A stretch of 64,000 nt of DNA from Clostridioides sp. ES-S-0010-02 (lineage in GTDB: Bacteria; Bacillota; Clostridia; Peptostreptococcales; Peptostreptococcaceae): assembly GCA_020641055.1 (NCBI GenBank), contig CP067345.1, forward strand, positions 2,659,317 through 2,723,316, written 5' to 3'. The position numbers and the translations under genes are program-made. Of this stretch, positions 9,623-17,702 are shown piece after piece; the stretch's first letter is position 1, and every line of letters starts with the position of its first letter. The notes beneath the pieces are model-generated. The model did not search any database, was not told the DNA's origin, and was given only the letters and a program-made list of their open reading frames with translations.

Positions 9623-9647
9623 AATAGTGACAATAATTGTCACTATT
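9623..9647. promoter_or_regulatory. Palindromic operator between DUF6194-like gene and WYL regulator
   Basis: A perfect 25-bp palindrome: arms AATAGTGACAAT (9623-9634) and ATTGTCACTATT (9636-9647) around a single central base. It lies 21 bases before the regulator start codon and 64 bases before the divergent gene. Its position and symmetry suggest the binding site of the adjacent regulator. Confidence 0.7.
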
Positions 9648-9667
9648 GTAAAAAAAGGAGTAGAAAA

Positions 9668-10627
9668 ATGTCAAAGGCTGAGCGCTTAATTGAATTGATG
9701 ATAACTATAAATGCAAAAAGAAATTTTACTCTAAGAGAATTGGCTGAAGAATTTTGTGTATCAAAACGAACAATACTTAGAGATTTACAAGCTTTAGAAA
9801 GCATGGGATTCCCTCTATATTCAAAAACAGGAGCAACAGGTGGTTATCATATGTTAAAAGAACGTATATTACCACCAATTACCTTTTCAGAAAGTGAAGC
9901 AAAAGCAATATTTTTTGCCTATCAATCGTTAGCTTTTTATCGTGATTTGCCATTTGAACAAGAGAGAGTCTCTGTATTAAAAAAGTTTTTAAATTGTCTA
10001 CCAGCAGATGTACAACATAATATTACTCAAATACAAAATAAAATTGTATTCTGGACACCAGATAGACATTGCTCTTCTCCCTTGCTAAAAGAACTATTTA
10101 ACATAATTACAAATAATTCTGCTCTTACAGTTCAATATTCATCAAATAAAAACCAAAGTATCAGAACTATTATACCTGTTGGTTTATATGCAATGAATGG
10201 TCTTTGGTACTGTCCAGCGTATTGCTTAAAGTCAAAATCTATCCGTGAATTTCGTGTAGACAGAATTGAAAAGATTGTAAGTATAGAAAATATAACAAGT
10301 TCAAAATACAGTATTCCAAATTCAATACATGAATATCTTGAAAATTTAAAAGTTGCTAAAGATTATCATATTAAAATTCAACTAACAGATATAGGAGTAA
10401 AACGCTGTGAGACAGAATTTCTATTAGCAAAAGGATTGACTGTTTTTCCTAATGGCGGTTACATAGATATGTATGTCTCAAAAACAACACTAAACTGGGT
10501 AGCTGAATACTTCTTGTCATTTGGAAAAGAGGCCACAGTACTAGAACCAATTGAGCTTAAAACATTGATAAAATCAAAAGTTCAGGAGTTATACAATCAT
10601 TACTGCAAAATAAACACTGAAGTGTAA
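9668..10627 (+). CDS. HTH-WYL transcriptional regulator (YobV/YafY-like)
   Basis: A 319-residue protein. Residues about 5-60 are an HTH_11 winged helix (NFTLRELAEEFCVSKRTILRDLQALESMG), and the rest contains a WYL-type domain (about 140-225; VGLYAMNGLWYCPAYC with FRVDRIEKI) and a C-terminal WCX-like extension. WYL regulators sense small ligands or nucleic acids and often control a divergent gene. AAAAAAGGAG upstream is a good ribosome-binding site. The promoter region contains the 25-bp palindrome, suggesting autoregulation. Confidence 0.88.
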   Translation: MSKAERLIELMITINAKRNFTLRELAEEFCVSKRTILRDLQALESMGFPLYSKTGATGGYHMLKERILPPITFSESEAKAIFFAYQSLAFYRDLPFEQERVSVLKKFLNCLPADVQHNITQIQNKIVFWTPDRHCSSPLLKELFNIITNNSALTVQYSSNKNQSIRTIIPVGLYAMNGLWYCPAYCLKSKSIREFRVDRIEKIVSIENITSSKYSIPNSIHEYLENLKVAKDYHIKIQLTDIGVKRCETEFLLAKGLTVFPNGGYIDMYVSKTTLNWVAEYFLSFGKEATVLEPIELKTLIKSKVQELYNHYCKINTEV

Positions 10628-10752
10628 TGTCAATGGATGCTATCAATATATACTACATTCTAGTGTTTTGTCTAATCTATATGAGATAAGACTATATTTA
10701 TATTTGTTAATGTTTACATATTTTAATAAATAGATGTATAAAAATCCACATA

Positions 10753-10787
10753 AAAAAATGAACACTAGCTTAGAGTTCATTTTTAAT
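10753..10787 (-). terminator. Terminator downstream of the phase-variable phosphodiesterase gene
   Basis: AAAATGAACTC-type stem with TGTTCATTTTTTT on the minus strand (arms about 10754-10762 and 10774-10784). It lies about 33 bases beyond the stop at 10820 and its symmetric A/T flanks mean it may also close the converging WYL gene. Confidence 0.65.
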
Positions 10788-10819
10788 ATAACTTATTCAT
10801 TTTTTATAAAGTAAACTGA

Positions 10820-12364
10820 TTATTCTTTTGCTGAAGTGTATGCAATCAATTTTTCAAATTCTTCAATTGGCATTGGTTTTCCAAATAGATATCCTTGTGC
10901 CATATCACATTTGACTTCCTTCAATAGTTTAAACTGTGCTTCTGTCTCTACACCTTCAGATATTACTTTCATCCCCAATTCCTTTGCCATCTCTACAACT
11001 TTAGTAACAATTATTTTACTTCTCTTACTATTATATGTTTCCATGATAAATTTTTGGTCAAGTTTTAAAATATCCATAGGAATTTCTTTTAACATATTTA
11101 ATGATGAATACCCTGAACCAAAATCATCCATAGATATTAAAAAACCTATCTCTTTTAAACTATTCATTATATCAATTAAAATATCAAAATTATCAAATAT
11201 AATACTCTCAGTTAATTCAAGTTCTATATATTTTGCAGGTATATTGTACTTGTCAATTATATTTTTATAGGTTTCTATAAAATTATTACAATATAAATGT
11301 ATTCTTGATACATTAACTGAAATAGTTAATGGGTTTATACCTGTGTCAATCCATTTTCTAAGTTGTATACAAACTTCTTCTAGTACATATAAATCTAAAT
11401 TTATTATAAAACCATTTTTCTCAAAAAATGGTATAAACTCATTTGGAGGAATTAATCCCTTATCACGACTTTTCCATCGTACAAGTGCTTCCGAACCTTG
11501 TATTTCTCCTGTATTTAGTTCTATTTTAGGTTGCAAGTATACTATGAACTCTTTATTTTCTAAGCTTGAGAACATTGTATTTTCCATCTCTTTTTCTTTT
11601 ATTTCTTGATCATGAATCTTGTTGTCATAAAATGCATATGAACTTTTATGTCCTCCCTTTGCCATTTTATGAGGTATATTAGCTCTATCTATTATTGGGT
11701 TGATATCTTTATCTTCTGGAAGTATAAAGTATATTCCACAACTTAAAACTAATTTATATTTTTCTTCCTGATTATTATTAAATAAATCCAATTCTTTAAA
11801 TATACATTCTAATCTATTTATTATATCTTCTTCTTCTCTATATTTCATGATTATTGTGAAATTATCAGCAGATATCCTTGCAAATATTTCTTCTTCAAAT
11901 ATATTATGTTTAATAATATTTGTTAAACTACATAAAATTTTATTTCCCACTTCATATCCAAACAAATCATTTATATACTTAAATTTATCAATATCTATAT
12001 ATAATAACGCATATTTCTCTTGAGCGTTTTTGCTTAATATTTTTTTAGCATCAATTACAAATTTATCCATAGTACTTGCTCCTGTAAGACCATCTGTATA
12101 TACTATCTTTTGCAATTTAACTCTTAAACTTAATTTATCATATATTATATAAAAAATAAGTACTAGACATATTATCGTCATAATAAATATTATCTGCAAT
12201 GCATAGTAGCTAATAAATTGTTTATTAAATAATCTGAATTCAAGGTTATTTATGGAGTTATTTTTATAAAGCTTATGTAAAGAATAGACTGGTGTTGTAT
12301 ATTTAACTTGTAAAATTATACAAATAAATAAAAAAACCATTAATTTTTTTTGTAATTTCCTCAT
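10820..12364 (-). CDS. pdcC: Membrane c-di-GMP phosphodiesterase with degenerate GGDEF and intact EAL domain
   Basis: A 514-residue protein. Two hydrophobic stretches (about 8-22 and 50-75) anchor it in the membrane. Residues about 90-245 are a GGDEF domain whose signature is SADNF (165-169), so it should not make c-di-GMP. Residues about 265-510 are an EAL domain with the catalytic set present: E292-A-L, the D413-D-F-G motif, K434 in the KLD segment, and E470/E473 (SEGVETE). Hydrolysis of c-di-GMP to pGpG is predicted, which would favour motility and oppose biofilm traits. The gene lies directly behind an invertible promoter. Two phase-variable phosphodiesterases, pdcB and pdcC, are known in C. 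difficile; I believe this locus (CD1616 type) is pdcC, but the symbol is tentative. It is followed by its own terminator. Confidence 0.85.
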   Translation of the reverse strand: MRKLQKKLMVFLFICIILQVKYTTPVYSLHKLYKNNSINNLEFRLFNKQFISYYALQIIFIMTIICLVLIFYIIYDKLSLRVKLQKIVYTDGLTGASTMDKFVIDAKKILSKNAQEKYALLYIDIDKFKYINDLFGYEVGNKILCSLTNIIKHNIFEEEIFARISADNFTIIMKYREEEDIINRLECIFKELDLFNNNQEEKYKLVLSCGIYFILPEDKDINPIIDRANIPHKMAKGGHKSSYAFYDNKIHDQEIKEKEMENTMFSSLENKEFIVYLQPKIELNTGEIQGSEALVRWKSRDKGLIPPNEFIPFFEKNGFIINLDLYVLEEVCIQLRKWIDTGINPLTISVNVSRIHLYCNNFIETYKNIIDKYNIPAKYIELELTESIIFDNFDILIDIMNSLKEIGFLISMDDFGSGYSSLNMLKEIPMDILKLDQKFIMETYNSKRSKIIVTKVVEMAKELGMKVISEGVETEAQFKLLKEVKCDMAQGYLFGKPMPIEEFEKLIAYTSAKE

Positions 12365-12437
12365 AAAAATTTCCTCCCATTAAAGCACCTCTATTTGATT
12401 ATAAATCACTAGCAAACAAACACATTCCAAAAGTTTC

Positions 12438-12461
12438 CATTTCTTGTAAAATGGATAGTTT
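12438..12461 (+). repeat. Left inverted repeat of the invertible promoter element
   Basis: 24 bases beginning CATTTCTTGTAAAATGGATA; the exact reverse complement is at 12677-12700. Weaker symmetry (AAAAGT) continues three bases further out on both sides. Perfect arms of this length separated by 215 bp upstream of a single gene are typical of tyrosine-recombinase inversion sites. Confidence 0.9.
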
Positions 12462-12574
12462 TTATTAAAAATTAATATAATTATAATATAAAAATAAAAT
12501 TTTTCAGAAAATTCATAGAAAGATATAGGCTTTTCATCAATAATTATATGCCAAAATAATCCAATTTATTTTCT

Positions 12575-12603
12575 ATTATACCGATATGAAATGTATAAAT
12601 CAA
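12575..12603 (-). promoter_or_regulatory. Sigma-A promoter inside the invertible element
   Basis: TTGATT (12598-12603) and TATAAT (12575-12580) on the minus strand with an exact 17-base spacer. Transcription would start near 12568, giving a leader of about 200 bases that includes one copy of the inverted repeat before the phosphodiesterase start codon at 12364. Confidence 0.75.
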
Positions 12604-12676
12604 TAGGAAAGACAACTAATATAACATATTCTATATATATAGTATAGCAAAATTTTACAAATTTTAAAATAAATAT

Positions 12677-12700
12677 AAACTATCCATTTTACAAGAAATG
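12677..12700 (-). repeat. Right inverted repeat of the invertible promoter element
   Basis: Exact reverse complement of 12438-12461, ending TTTTACAAGAAATG on the plus strand. See the left arm. Confidence 0.9.
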
Positions 12701-12884
12701 ACTACTTTTTATTAAAACACAGTATTTCCAATACATTCACCTTTAAAATTTCATTATGTTTTTCTTCTTCTATTCATTTCGACAAATCAACACTTAATTT
12801 TTATAATTAACTAAATTGAATAATATTTAATATAAATTTTTTAATATGCCATTTTTACCTAATTTTTTAAAGTCATTTTTTAGA

Positions 12885-12952
12885 TATAAACTCTTTATAA
12901 ATTCATTTATATAATTAAAATATTATATAAATGAATTTATAAAGAGTTTATA
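12885..12952. repeat. Perfect 31-bp inverted repeat with 6-bp centre
   Basis: Arms 12885-12915 and 12922-12952 are exact reverse complements around TAAAAT. The outer part reads TATAAACTCTTTATAAATTC. It is almost entirely A/T and lacks a T tract, so it is not an ordinary terminator. It lies between the inversion switch and the NatB-like gene's terminator. Role unknown: cruciform, mobile remnant or protein site are all possible. Confidence 0.85.
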
Positions 12953-12967
12953 TAATGAATAAATAAA

Positions 12968-13030
12968 TAAAATAACACTAAAGTATATATAAATAAAGCA
13001 ATACTTATATATTTTAGTGTTATTTATTAT
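12968..13030 (-). terminator. Terminator of the NatA/NatB-CPBP operon
   Basis: Inverted repeat AATAACACTAAA (about 12971-12982) with TTTAGTGTTATT (about 13013-13024), with further A/T pairing toward the loop, about 30 bases after the stop at 13056. The minus strand continues with TTATTTATT. Confidence 0.7.
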
Positions 13031-13055
13031 CTCAATATATTTAAGAAATTTATAT

Positions 13056-15128
13056 TTAATTTTTTAAATCTTTTCTGTATAAAAGTCTCATCCCTAATAT
13101 AACTAATATAAAGCTTATTACAAGAACTAAAGCAAATTTAAATATATTTAAATTTGAAAAATCAACCTCAATAAACTTATATAAGTTAGCTATATTTCCT
13201 GTTGCATAATGGCTTACTATAACCGCTACACTATTATTTAAGAAATGTAATAACATTGATACAAATATAGAGCCAGACTTATATACACTGTATGCAAATA
13301 TGATTCCTAATATTGATGTTGGAATTATTCTTATAAAATCCATATGCATAATACCAAACAATACTCCACTACATATTATTGCTAACTTTACAGACTTAAC
13401 TCCATTTTTGGATTTACTAAATGCAGAAAATATAAAACCTCTAAAAAATATTTCTTCACATATAGCTGGCAATAATCCTATTATCAATAAATTCAATAAA
13501 AATTTATCCTTCATAAAAAAAGATTTATTTAAACTCTCAGCCACTTCCATATTTTGAGGAAATAAAAATAAAATTAACTGAGTTATAATCATAATAATTA
13601 TGTATCCTCCAACCCAAAGAACAACGCCTCCTAAGAGATGTTTTAATGTTGGAATCTTTATACTAAATACTTCTCTAAAATCAGCTTTGATATAATATGC
13701 AAATATTAGTGGTAAAGCAATTATCATAACTTGTGTCATTACAATACCTGCTGTTCCAAATTTAATTTGAACCAAAGAACCAACATAAATTAAAAGAACT
13801 AATCCTACTGCATACAAAATAATACCATCACTCACAGTTGGTATAGACCCTTTTTTTATATTGCATCTTTTCTCCAAGAAAGAAAAACTCTTACTATTTC
13901 CAAAAAGTATTTCTTCAGAATTAAACATTTTAGACAGAAGTATAATTGCCAATATTACAAAAGCTATATTTGATGTTAAAACTAGTGCTATCAGATTTAA
14001 ATCACTTTTAAAAGACAATACACTTTTTATAAGTAATGATATATTTACCACAGGTATTACAGCTGTTACTCTATCCAATACTATATTGGGTATCATAGAA
14101 ACATAAGATGGTATCATAATAACCAACATAAGAGGAGTTATATAGTTTTGAGCATCTTTAAAACTTTTTGCTAGTGAACATACACACATACTTATTGCTG
14201 CAACTACCATTGAAAACAGACATACACATATTAAAGTAGTAATAACTGGTAAAACTAAATCTCCATAATTAAAATTTCCAAAACCAAACTGGCTACTAAG
14301 ACCACCACTAACTAAAATAAATGCCATCGTTAATCCCATAGATAAAATATTTAAAATTGCTGTTACTATTGCACTAAGGGAAACAGCCATATATTTTCCC
14401 ATTACTAATTCTAAATTCGATATTGGGAGTGTAAATAAAGTTTCTAGTGTACCTCTTTCCTTTTCTCCAGCCATAACATCTATTGCTGGATATATTGAAC
14501 CAAGCAAAACTCCTATTATTAATATAAATGGTAATATCTGACCTAAAAAGTAACCTGCTACTTCTTCTGTTTTTGCAACATCTATAGTACTGTATGTTAT
14601 AGGTTCTAATGTACTCTGTGCATCTAATCCTTTTTCAGCTAAAGTATTTTCTACAGTAAGTCTCTTGTATTTATCTAAAACAGTTTCAATTCTTTTTACA
14701 GAATTAGAAGAATTTTCCTGAGATGAATTCATATATATTTTATAACTTGTAGCTGATTGCTTTTCTTCTATTTTTATGTAGGCATCAATTTTATTTTCTT
14801 CTAAAGACTTCTTATAATTATCAACACTTAATATTTTTATCTTGCCTTTATCATTTGTAGTATCTTTATTGTTCCCAGTGTCTCCCTCTAAATTATTCTC
14901 CTTTTCAATCATTGATACAAGCACTTTATTGGGTGTACTATCAAAAGCTATATTAATATCTTTACTATTCATACTATTTGCGGACATATTCATTACCTGA
15001 ATCATCAACAACATAAGCAAAGGATATAAAAGAAGTGGTATAACAATCATCATAAATAAAGTCTTTTTGTCTCTTAGTATGTCTAACATTTCTTTTTTGA
15101 ATATGTATTTTACAATTTTACTTCTCAT
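13056..15128 (-). CDS. NatB-like ABC permease fused to a CPBP intramembrane protease domain
   Basis: A 690-residue membrane protein. The N-terminal about 410 residues look like an ABC-2/NatB permease: one helix near 22-42, a large extracytoplasmic loop (about 45-190) and then about five helices including GEKERGTLETLFTLPIS. The C-terminal part (about 480-650) is a CPBP/Abi-type domain with the catalytic-type motif E558-E-I-F-F-R563-G, H595 in FGIMHM, and H628-x-x-N-N in LLHFLNNS. CPBP proteins include Rce1-like proteases and bacteriocin-immunity proteins. The fusion is known for NatB-type proteins of Clostridia and Bacilli. The start abuts the ATPase stop with no gap, so they form one transporter. 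Substrate unknown; Na+ or a peptide are both possible. Confidence 0.88.
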   Translation of the reverse strand: MRSKIVKYIFKKEMLDILRDKKTLFMMIVIPLLLYPLLMLLMIQVMNMSANSMNSKDINIAFDSTPNKVLVSMIEKENNLEGDTGNNKDTTNDKGKIKILSVDNYKKSLEENKIDAYIKIEEKQSATSYKIYMNSSQENSSNSVKRIETVLDKYKRLTVENTLAEKGLDAQSTLEPITYSTIDVAKTEEVAGYFLGQILPFILIIGVLLGSIYPAIDVMAGEKERGTLETLFTLPISNLELVMGKYMAVSLSAIVTAILNILSMGLTMAFILVSGGLSSQFGFGNFNYGDLVLPVITTLICVCLFSMVVAAISMCVCSLAKSFKDAQNYITPLMLVIMIPSYVSMIPNIVLDRVTAVIPVVNISLLIKSVLSFKSDLNLIALVLTSNIAFVILAIILLSKMFNSEEILFGNSKSFSFLEKRCNIKKGSIPTVSDGIILYAVGLVLLIYVGSLVQIKFGTAGIVMTQVMIIALPLIFAYYIKADFREVFSIKIPTLKHLLGGVVLWVGGYIIIMIITQLILFLFPQNMEVAESLNKSFFMKDKFLLNLLIIGLLPAICEEIFFRGFIFSAFSKSKNGVKSVKLAIICSGVLFGIMHMDFIRIIPTSILGIIFAYSVYKSGSIFVSMLLHFLNNSVAVIVSHYATGNIANLYKFIEVDFSNLNIFKFALVLVISFILVILGMRLLYRKDLKN

Positions 15129-15923
15129 CTAAACCTCCTCCATTCTAGCAAGATTTATAAACACATCTCTCAAGTTATTTACTCCTGATTCTTCTTTTAA
15201 ACTTTCTGGAGTCCCTGATGCAATTATTTTTCCATTATGAATCATTAAAATCTTATCACATAAAATTTCTGCTTCTTCCATATAATGAGTTGAATAAAGT
15301 ACAGTTTTTCCTATTAACTTTTCATTTTTCATAAAGTCTATTATAGATGCACTACTCAAAACATCAAGACCTAATGTCGGCTCATCAAAAATATATACTT
15401 TTGGGGAATGTATTAAGCAACGAGCTATAGATGTTCGCTGCGTCTGACCAGTTGATAGATTTTCAATTCTGTTGTCTATAAACTCATTCATATCCATTAC
15501 TTTTACAACATTTTTAATTGATTCTTCTATTTCTTCTTTTGTCATTTCATATAAACTTCCAAAAGTTGTTAAAAGTTCTCTAGGAGAAAGTCTCCCATAC
15601 AGCTTTGTATTTCCAGATAGATATCCTATTTCTTTTTTTGCTGAATTTCTATCTATTGAATAATCATATCCAGAAACACTTATATTTCCTGATGTTGGTG
15701 TTAATATTCCTCCTAACATTCTAAGTAATGTTGTTTTTCCAGCACCATTGGGTCCTAATATTCCAACTATCTCACCTTCTTCAACACTAAAAGAAACATT
15801 ATTTACAGCAAGAAAGTCTTCTTTTTTAGTTTTAATCTTCTTTAATTTTTTTATCGAGCTTTTATTTTTATCATCTTTTACAACCCTTGTAAAAGATTTA
15901 CATAATTTATCTACCTCTATCAT
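15129..15923 (-). CDS. NatA-like ABC transporter ATPase
   Basis: A 264-residue ATPase with Walker A GPNGAGKTT, signature LSTGQTQRTSIARC and Walker B VYIFDEPTLGLDV. A lysine-rich insert (DDKNKSSIKKLKKIKTKKEDF, about residues 17-37) splits the first beta strand region and is unusual compared with typical NatA. It is cotranscribed with the permease/CPBP gene, which starts one base after this stop codon. First gene of a two-gene operon. Confidence 0.9.
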   Translation of the reverse strand: MIEVDKLCKSFTRVVKDDKNKSSIKKLKKIKTKKEDFLAVNNVSFSVEEGEIVGILGPNGAGKTTLLRMLGGILTPTSGNISVSGYDYSIDRNSAKKEIGYLSGNTKLYGRLSPRELLTTFGSLYEMTKEEIEESIKNVVKVMDMNEFIDNRIENLSTGQTQRTSIARCLIHSPKVYIFDEPTLGLDVLSSASIIDFMKNEKLIGKTVLYSTHYMEEAEILCDKILMIHNGKIIASGTPESLKEESGVNNLRDVFINLARMEEV

Positions 15924-16136
15924 TTACCAACTTGCTCCTTTCTTATTTATAGATATATTTATATAAATATAACATATAAACCTTTTTTATATACTGTTTT
16001 TTATTTTAAAATATATTATTTATAAAAACATATATATTTACATGACAAATTATTACTTTTTATTCTTTTATAATATATATTAACTAATGGATATAAAATA
16101 ACATATGAATTTTTAAAGTATTAATAAATATCATCA
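15924..16136. other. AT-rich intergenic region before NatA-like gene
   Basis: Presumably holds the promoter of the exporter operon; several TATAAT-like words occur but no pair with a clear -35 was convincing. No ORF or RNA structure seen. Confidence 0.4.
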
Positions 16137-16138
16137 AA

Positions 16139-16187
16139 AAAAAGTGTCTCTAATCTTTTAAACATTCTTTCAGACACTTTTTTCTAA
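16139..16187 (-). terminator. Terminator downstream of the amidohydrolase gene
   Basis: AAAAGTGTCT pairs with AGACACTTTT around an internal A/T-rich loop, followed by a run of T on the minus strand. It is 17 bases after the stop at 16204. Confidence 0.75.
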
Positions 16188-16203
16188 TTTCTATTTTATT
16201 TTA

Positions 16204-17385
16204 TTATCTAACTTTTTTGCCAAGTTTAAATACTGATAAAACATCTGACATTACATCTATATTATCTATAGGATTTCCATTTACCACTATCACATCTGCT
16301 TTCTTTCCTTTTTCTAGAGTTCCATAATTTTTATCAATTCTTAAAAGTTCGGATGCAGTTTTTGTAGCTGCTACTATTACATCCATGTTATCCATACCAT
16401 AATCTGACATTAATTTCATTTCATAATACGTCTTTCCATGTTCATTATAAGAAGTTCCTGCGTCAGAACCAACTGCAATTTTAATTCCTTTTTTATACGC
16501 TTTTAAGAATGATTCCTTATGAGGAATAGCAACAATTTCGCACTTTCTAAGAGTAGCCTCAGTTATTCCACTTTCTTTTCCTGCATTTAAAATAAAATAT
16601 GGTGCAGCAACTGTTGGAACTAGATATGTTCCTTTTTCAAGCATCAAATCAATTATTTCATCATCTAAATAAACACCATGCTCTATAGAAGTAATACCTG
16701 CAAGAACTGCATTTTTTATACCATTTCTTCCTTGTGCATGTGTAGCAGTTATTTTACCTGCTTTTATAGCTTCATCTACAGCAGCCTTCATTTCCTCTAA
16801 AGTCAACTGTGGTGAACCTGGCTCAACACCATCAGTTGTTACACCTCCAGTAGCCATTATCTTTACACAATCTACTCCATTTTTTAAAACTGTTCTAGCT
16901 GATTTTCTACATTCATCTACTCCATCACTTTCAATACCAAAATAGTATCCATGTCCTCCTGTCATACATATAACTGGACCTGAAGTAACTATACCAGGAC
17001 CATCTATAGATCCTTTGTCTATAAGATTTTTAAGTTGTACATCCACATATTTCGGACAACCTAGACTTCTAATATATGTTACTCCTGAATCTAAATATGC
17101 ATCAAGTTGTTTTATTGTATTTACTACAAGCTCTACATCAGATACATTCTCATAATAAACTTTTGGATTTCCTACTGGTTCCATTGTCAAATGCACATGA
17201 CAATTCATAATTCCTGGCATAACAGTTTTATCTAGGTAATCATACACCTCATATCCACTTAAATCTTCTCTTATATCTTCAATTTCAAGTATAGTATCTC
17301 CATCAATAATTATACCTTTATTCTCCATAATACTATTTCCTGTTCCATCAATTAAATTTCCTGCTTTTATATACTTTTTACTCAT
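16204..17385 (-). CDS. Metal-dependent amidohydrolase (imidazolonepropionase/prolidase-like)
   Basis: A 393-residue TIM-barrel hydrolase of the amidohydrolase superfamily. Visible metal-site elements are the HxH pair in NCHVHLT, a bridging Lys in VDCVKIMATGG, His in ATHAQG and SIEHG, and the catalytic Asp in VGSDAGTSYNEHG. The small N- and C-terminal beta domain is intact (KKADVIVVNGNPIDN). Relatives hydrolyse cyclic amides or Xaa-Pro/Xaa-Arg dipeptides; the substrate here cannot be told. It stands alone with its own terminator. No signal peptide, so cytoplasmic. Confidence 0.88.
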   Translation of the reverse strand: MSKKYIKAGNLIDGTGNSIMENKGIIIDGDTILEIEDIREDLSGYEVYDYLDKTVMPGIMNCHVHLTMEPVGNPKVYYENVSDVELVVNTIKQLDAYLDSGVTYIRSLGCPKYVDVQLKNLIDKGSIDGPGIVTSGPVICMTGGHGYYFGIESDGVDECRKSARTVLKNGVDCVKIMATGGVTTDGVEPGSPQLTLEEMKAAVDEAIKAGKITATHAQGRNGIKNAVLAGITSIEHGVYLDDEIIDLMLEKGTYLVPTVAAPYFILNAGKESGITEATLRKCEIVAIPHKESFLKAYKKGIKIAVGSDAGTSYNEHGKTYYEMKLMSDYGMDNMDVIVAATKTASELLRIDKNYGTLEKGKKADVIVVNGNPIDNIDVMSDVLSVFKLGKKVR

Positions 17386-17702
17386 TTTTAAATTATCCCC
17401 CTCTTCAAGTATAATGTATTATTTATTTATTATTTTTAATATTCTAATAATTAATTCTACCACTATATTACTATCATTTCAAATTTAAGTGAATTAAATA
17501 TCAGATTAAACTAGAATATATTATAATATTAGAATATTTATAATATGTAAAAGATATTAATCAAATTGCTTTTATATCAATGCTAAAATAAGACAAGATA
17601 ATCAAAATGTATATAATTATCTTGTTTTATTTTTATCTATTCATTTTTATATTTTACATGAAAAAATATCTAAATTTAAAGTTATTTGATTAATACTATT
17701 AT
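17386..17702. other. Intergenic region, 317 bp
   Basis: Contains the terminator at 17590-17628 and presumably the amidohydrolase promoter next to 17400. Otherwise A/T-rich with nothing supported. Confidence 0.5.
17590..17628 (-). terminator. Terminator of the second GntR/ABC operon
   Basis: ACAAGATAAT (about 17592-17601) pairs with ATTATCTTGT (about 17616-17625), with T-rich sequence on both sides. It is about 75 bases past the stop at 17703. Confidence 0.6.

Larger units (their letters stand above)
12438..12700. mobile_element. Invertible DNA element (phase-variation switch) upstream of the phosphodiesterase gene
   Basis: A 263-bp segment bounded by perfect 24-bp inverted repeats, located 74 bp before the start codon. 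It carries a near-consensus sigma-A promoter pointing at the gene in this sequence, so this copy appears to be in the ON orientation. No comparable promoter was seen on the opposite strand of the element. No recombinase is encoded in the window; in C. difficile RecV acts in trans at several such switches. The element is known in outline for phosphodiesterase genes of this species; the ON call is my inference. Confidence 0.88.

Noticed and set aside
12885-12952. Palindrome considered as a second inversion switch
   Set aside because: Arms are only 6 bases apart, so inversion would change nothing of consequence.
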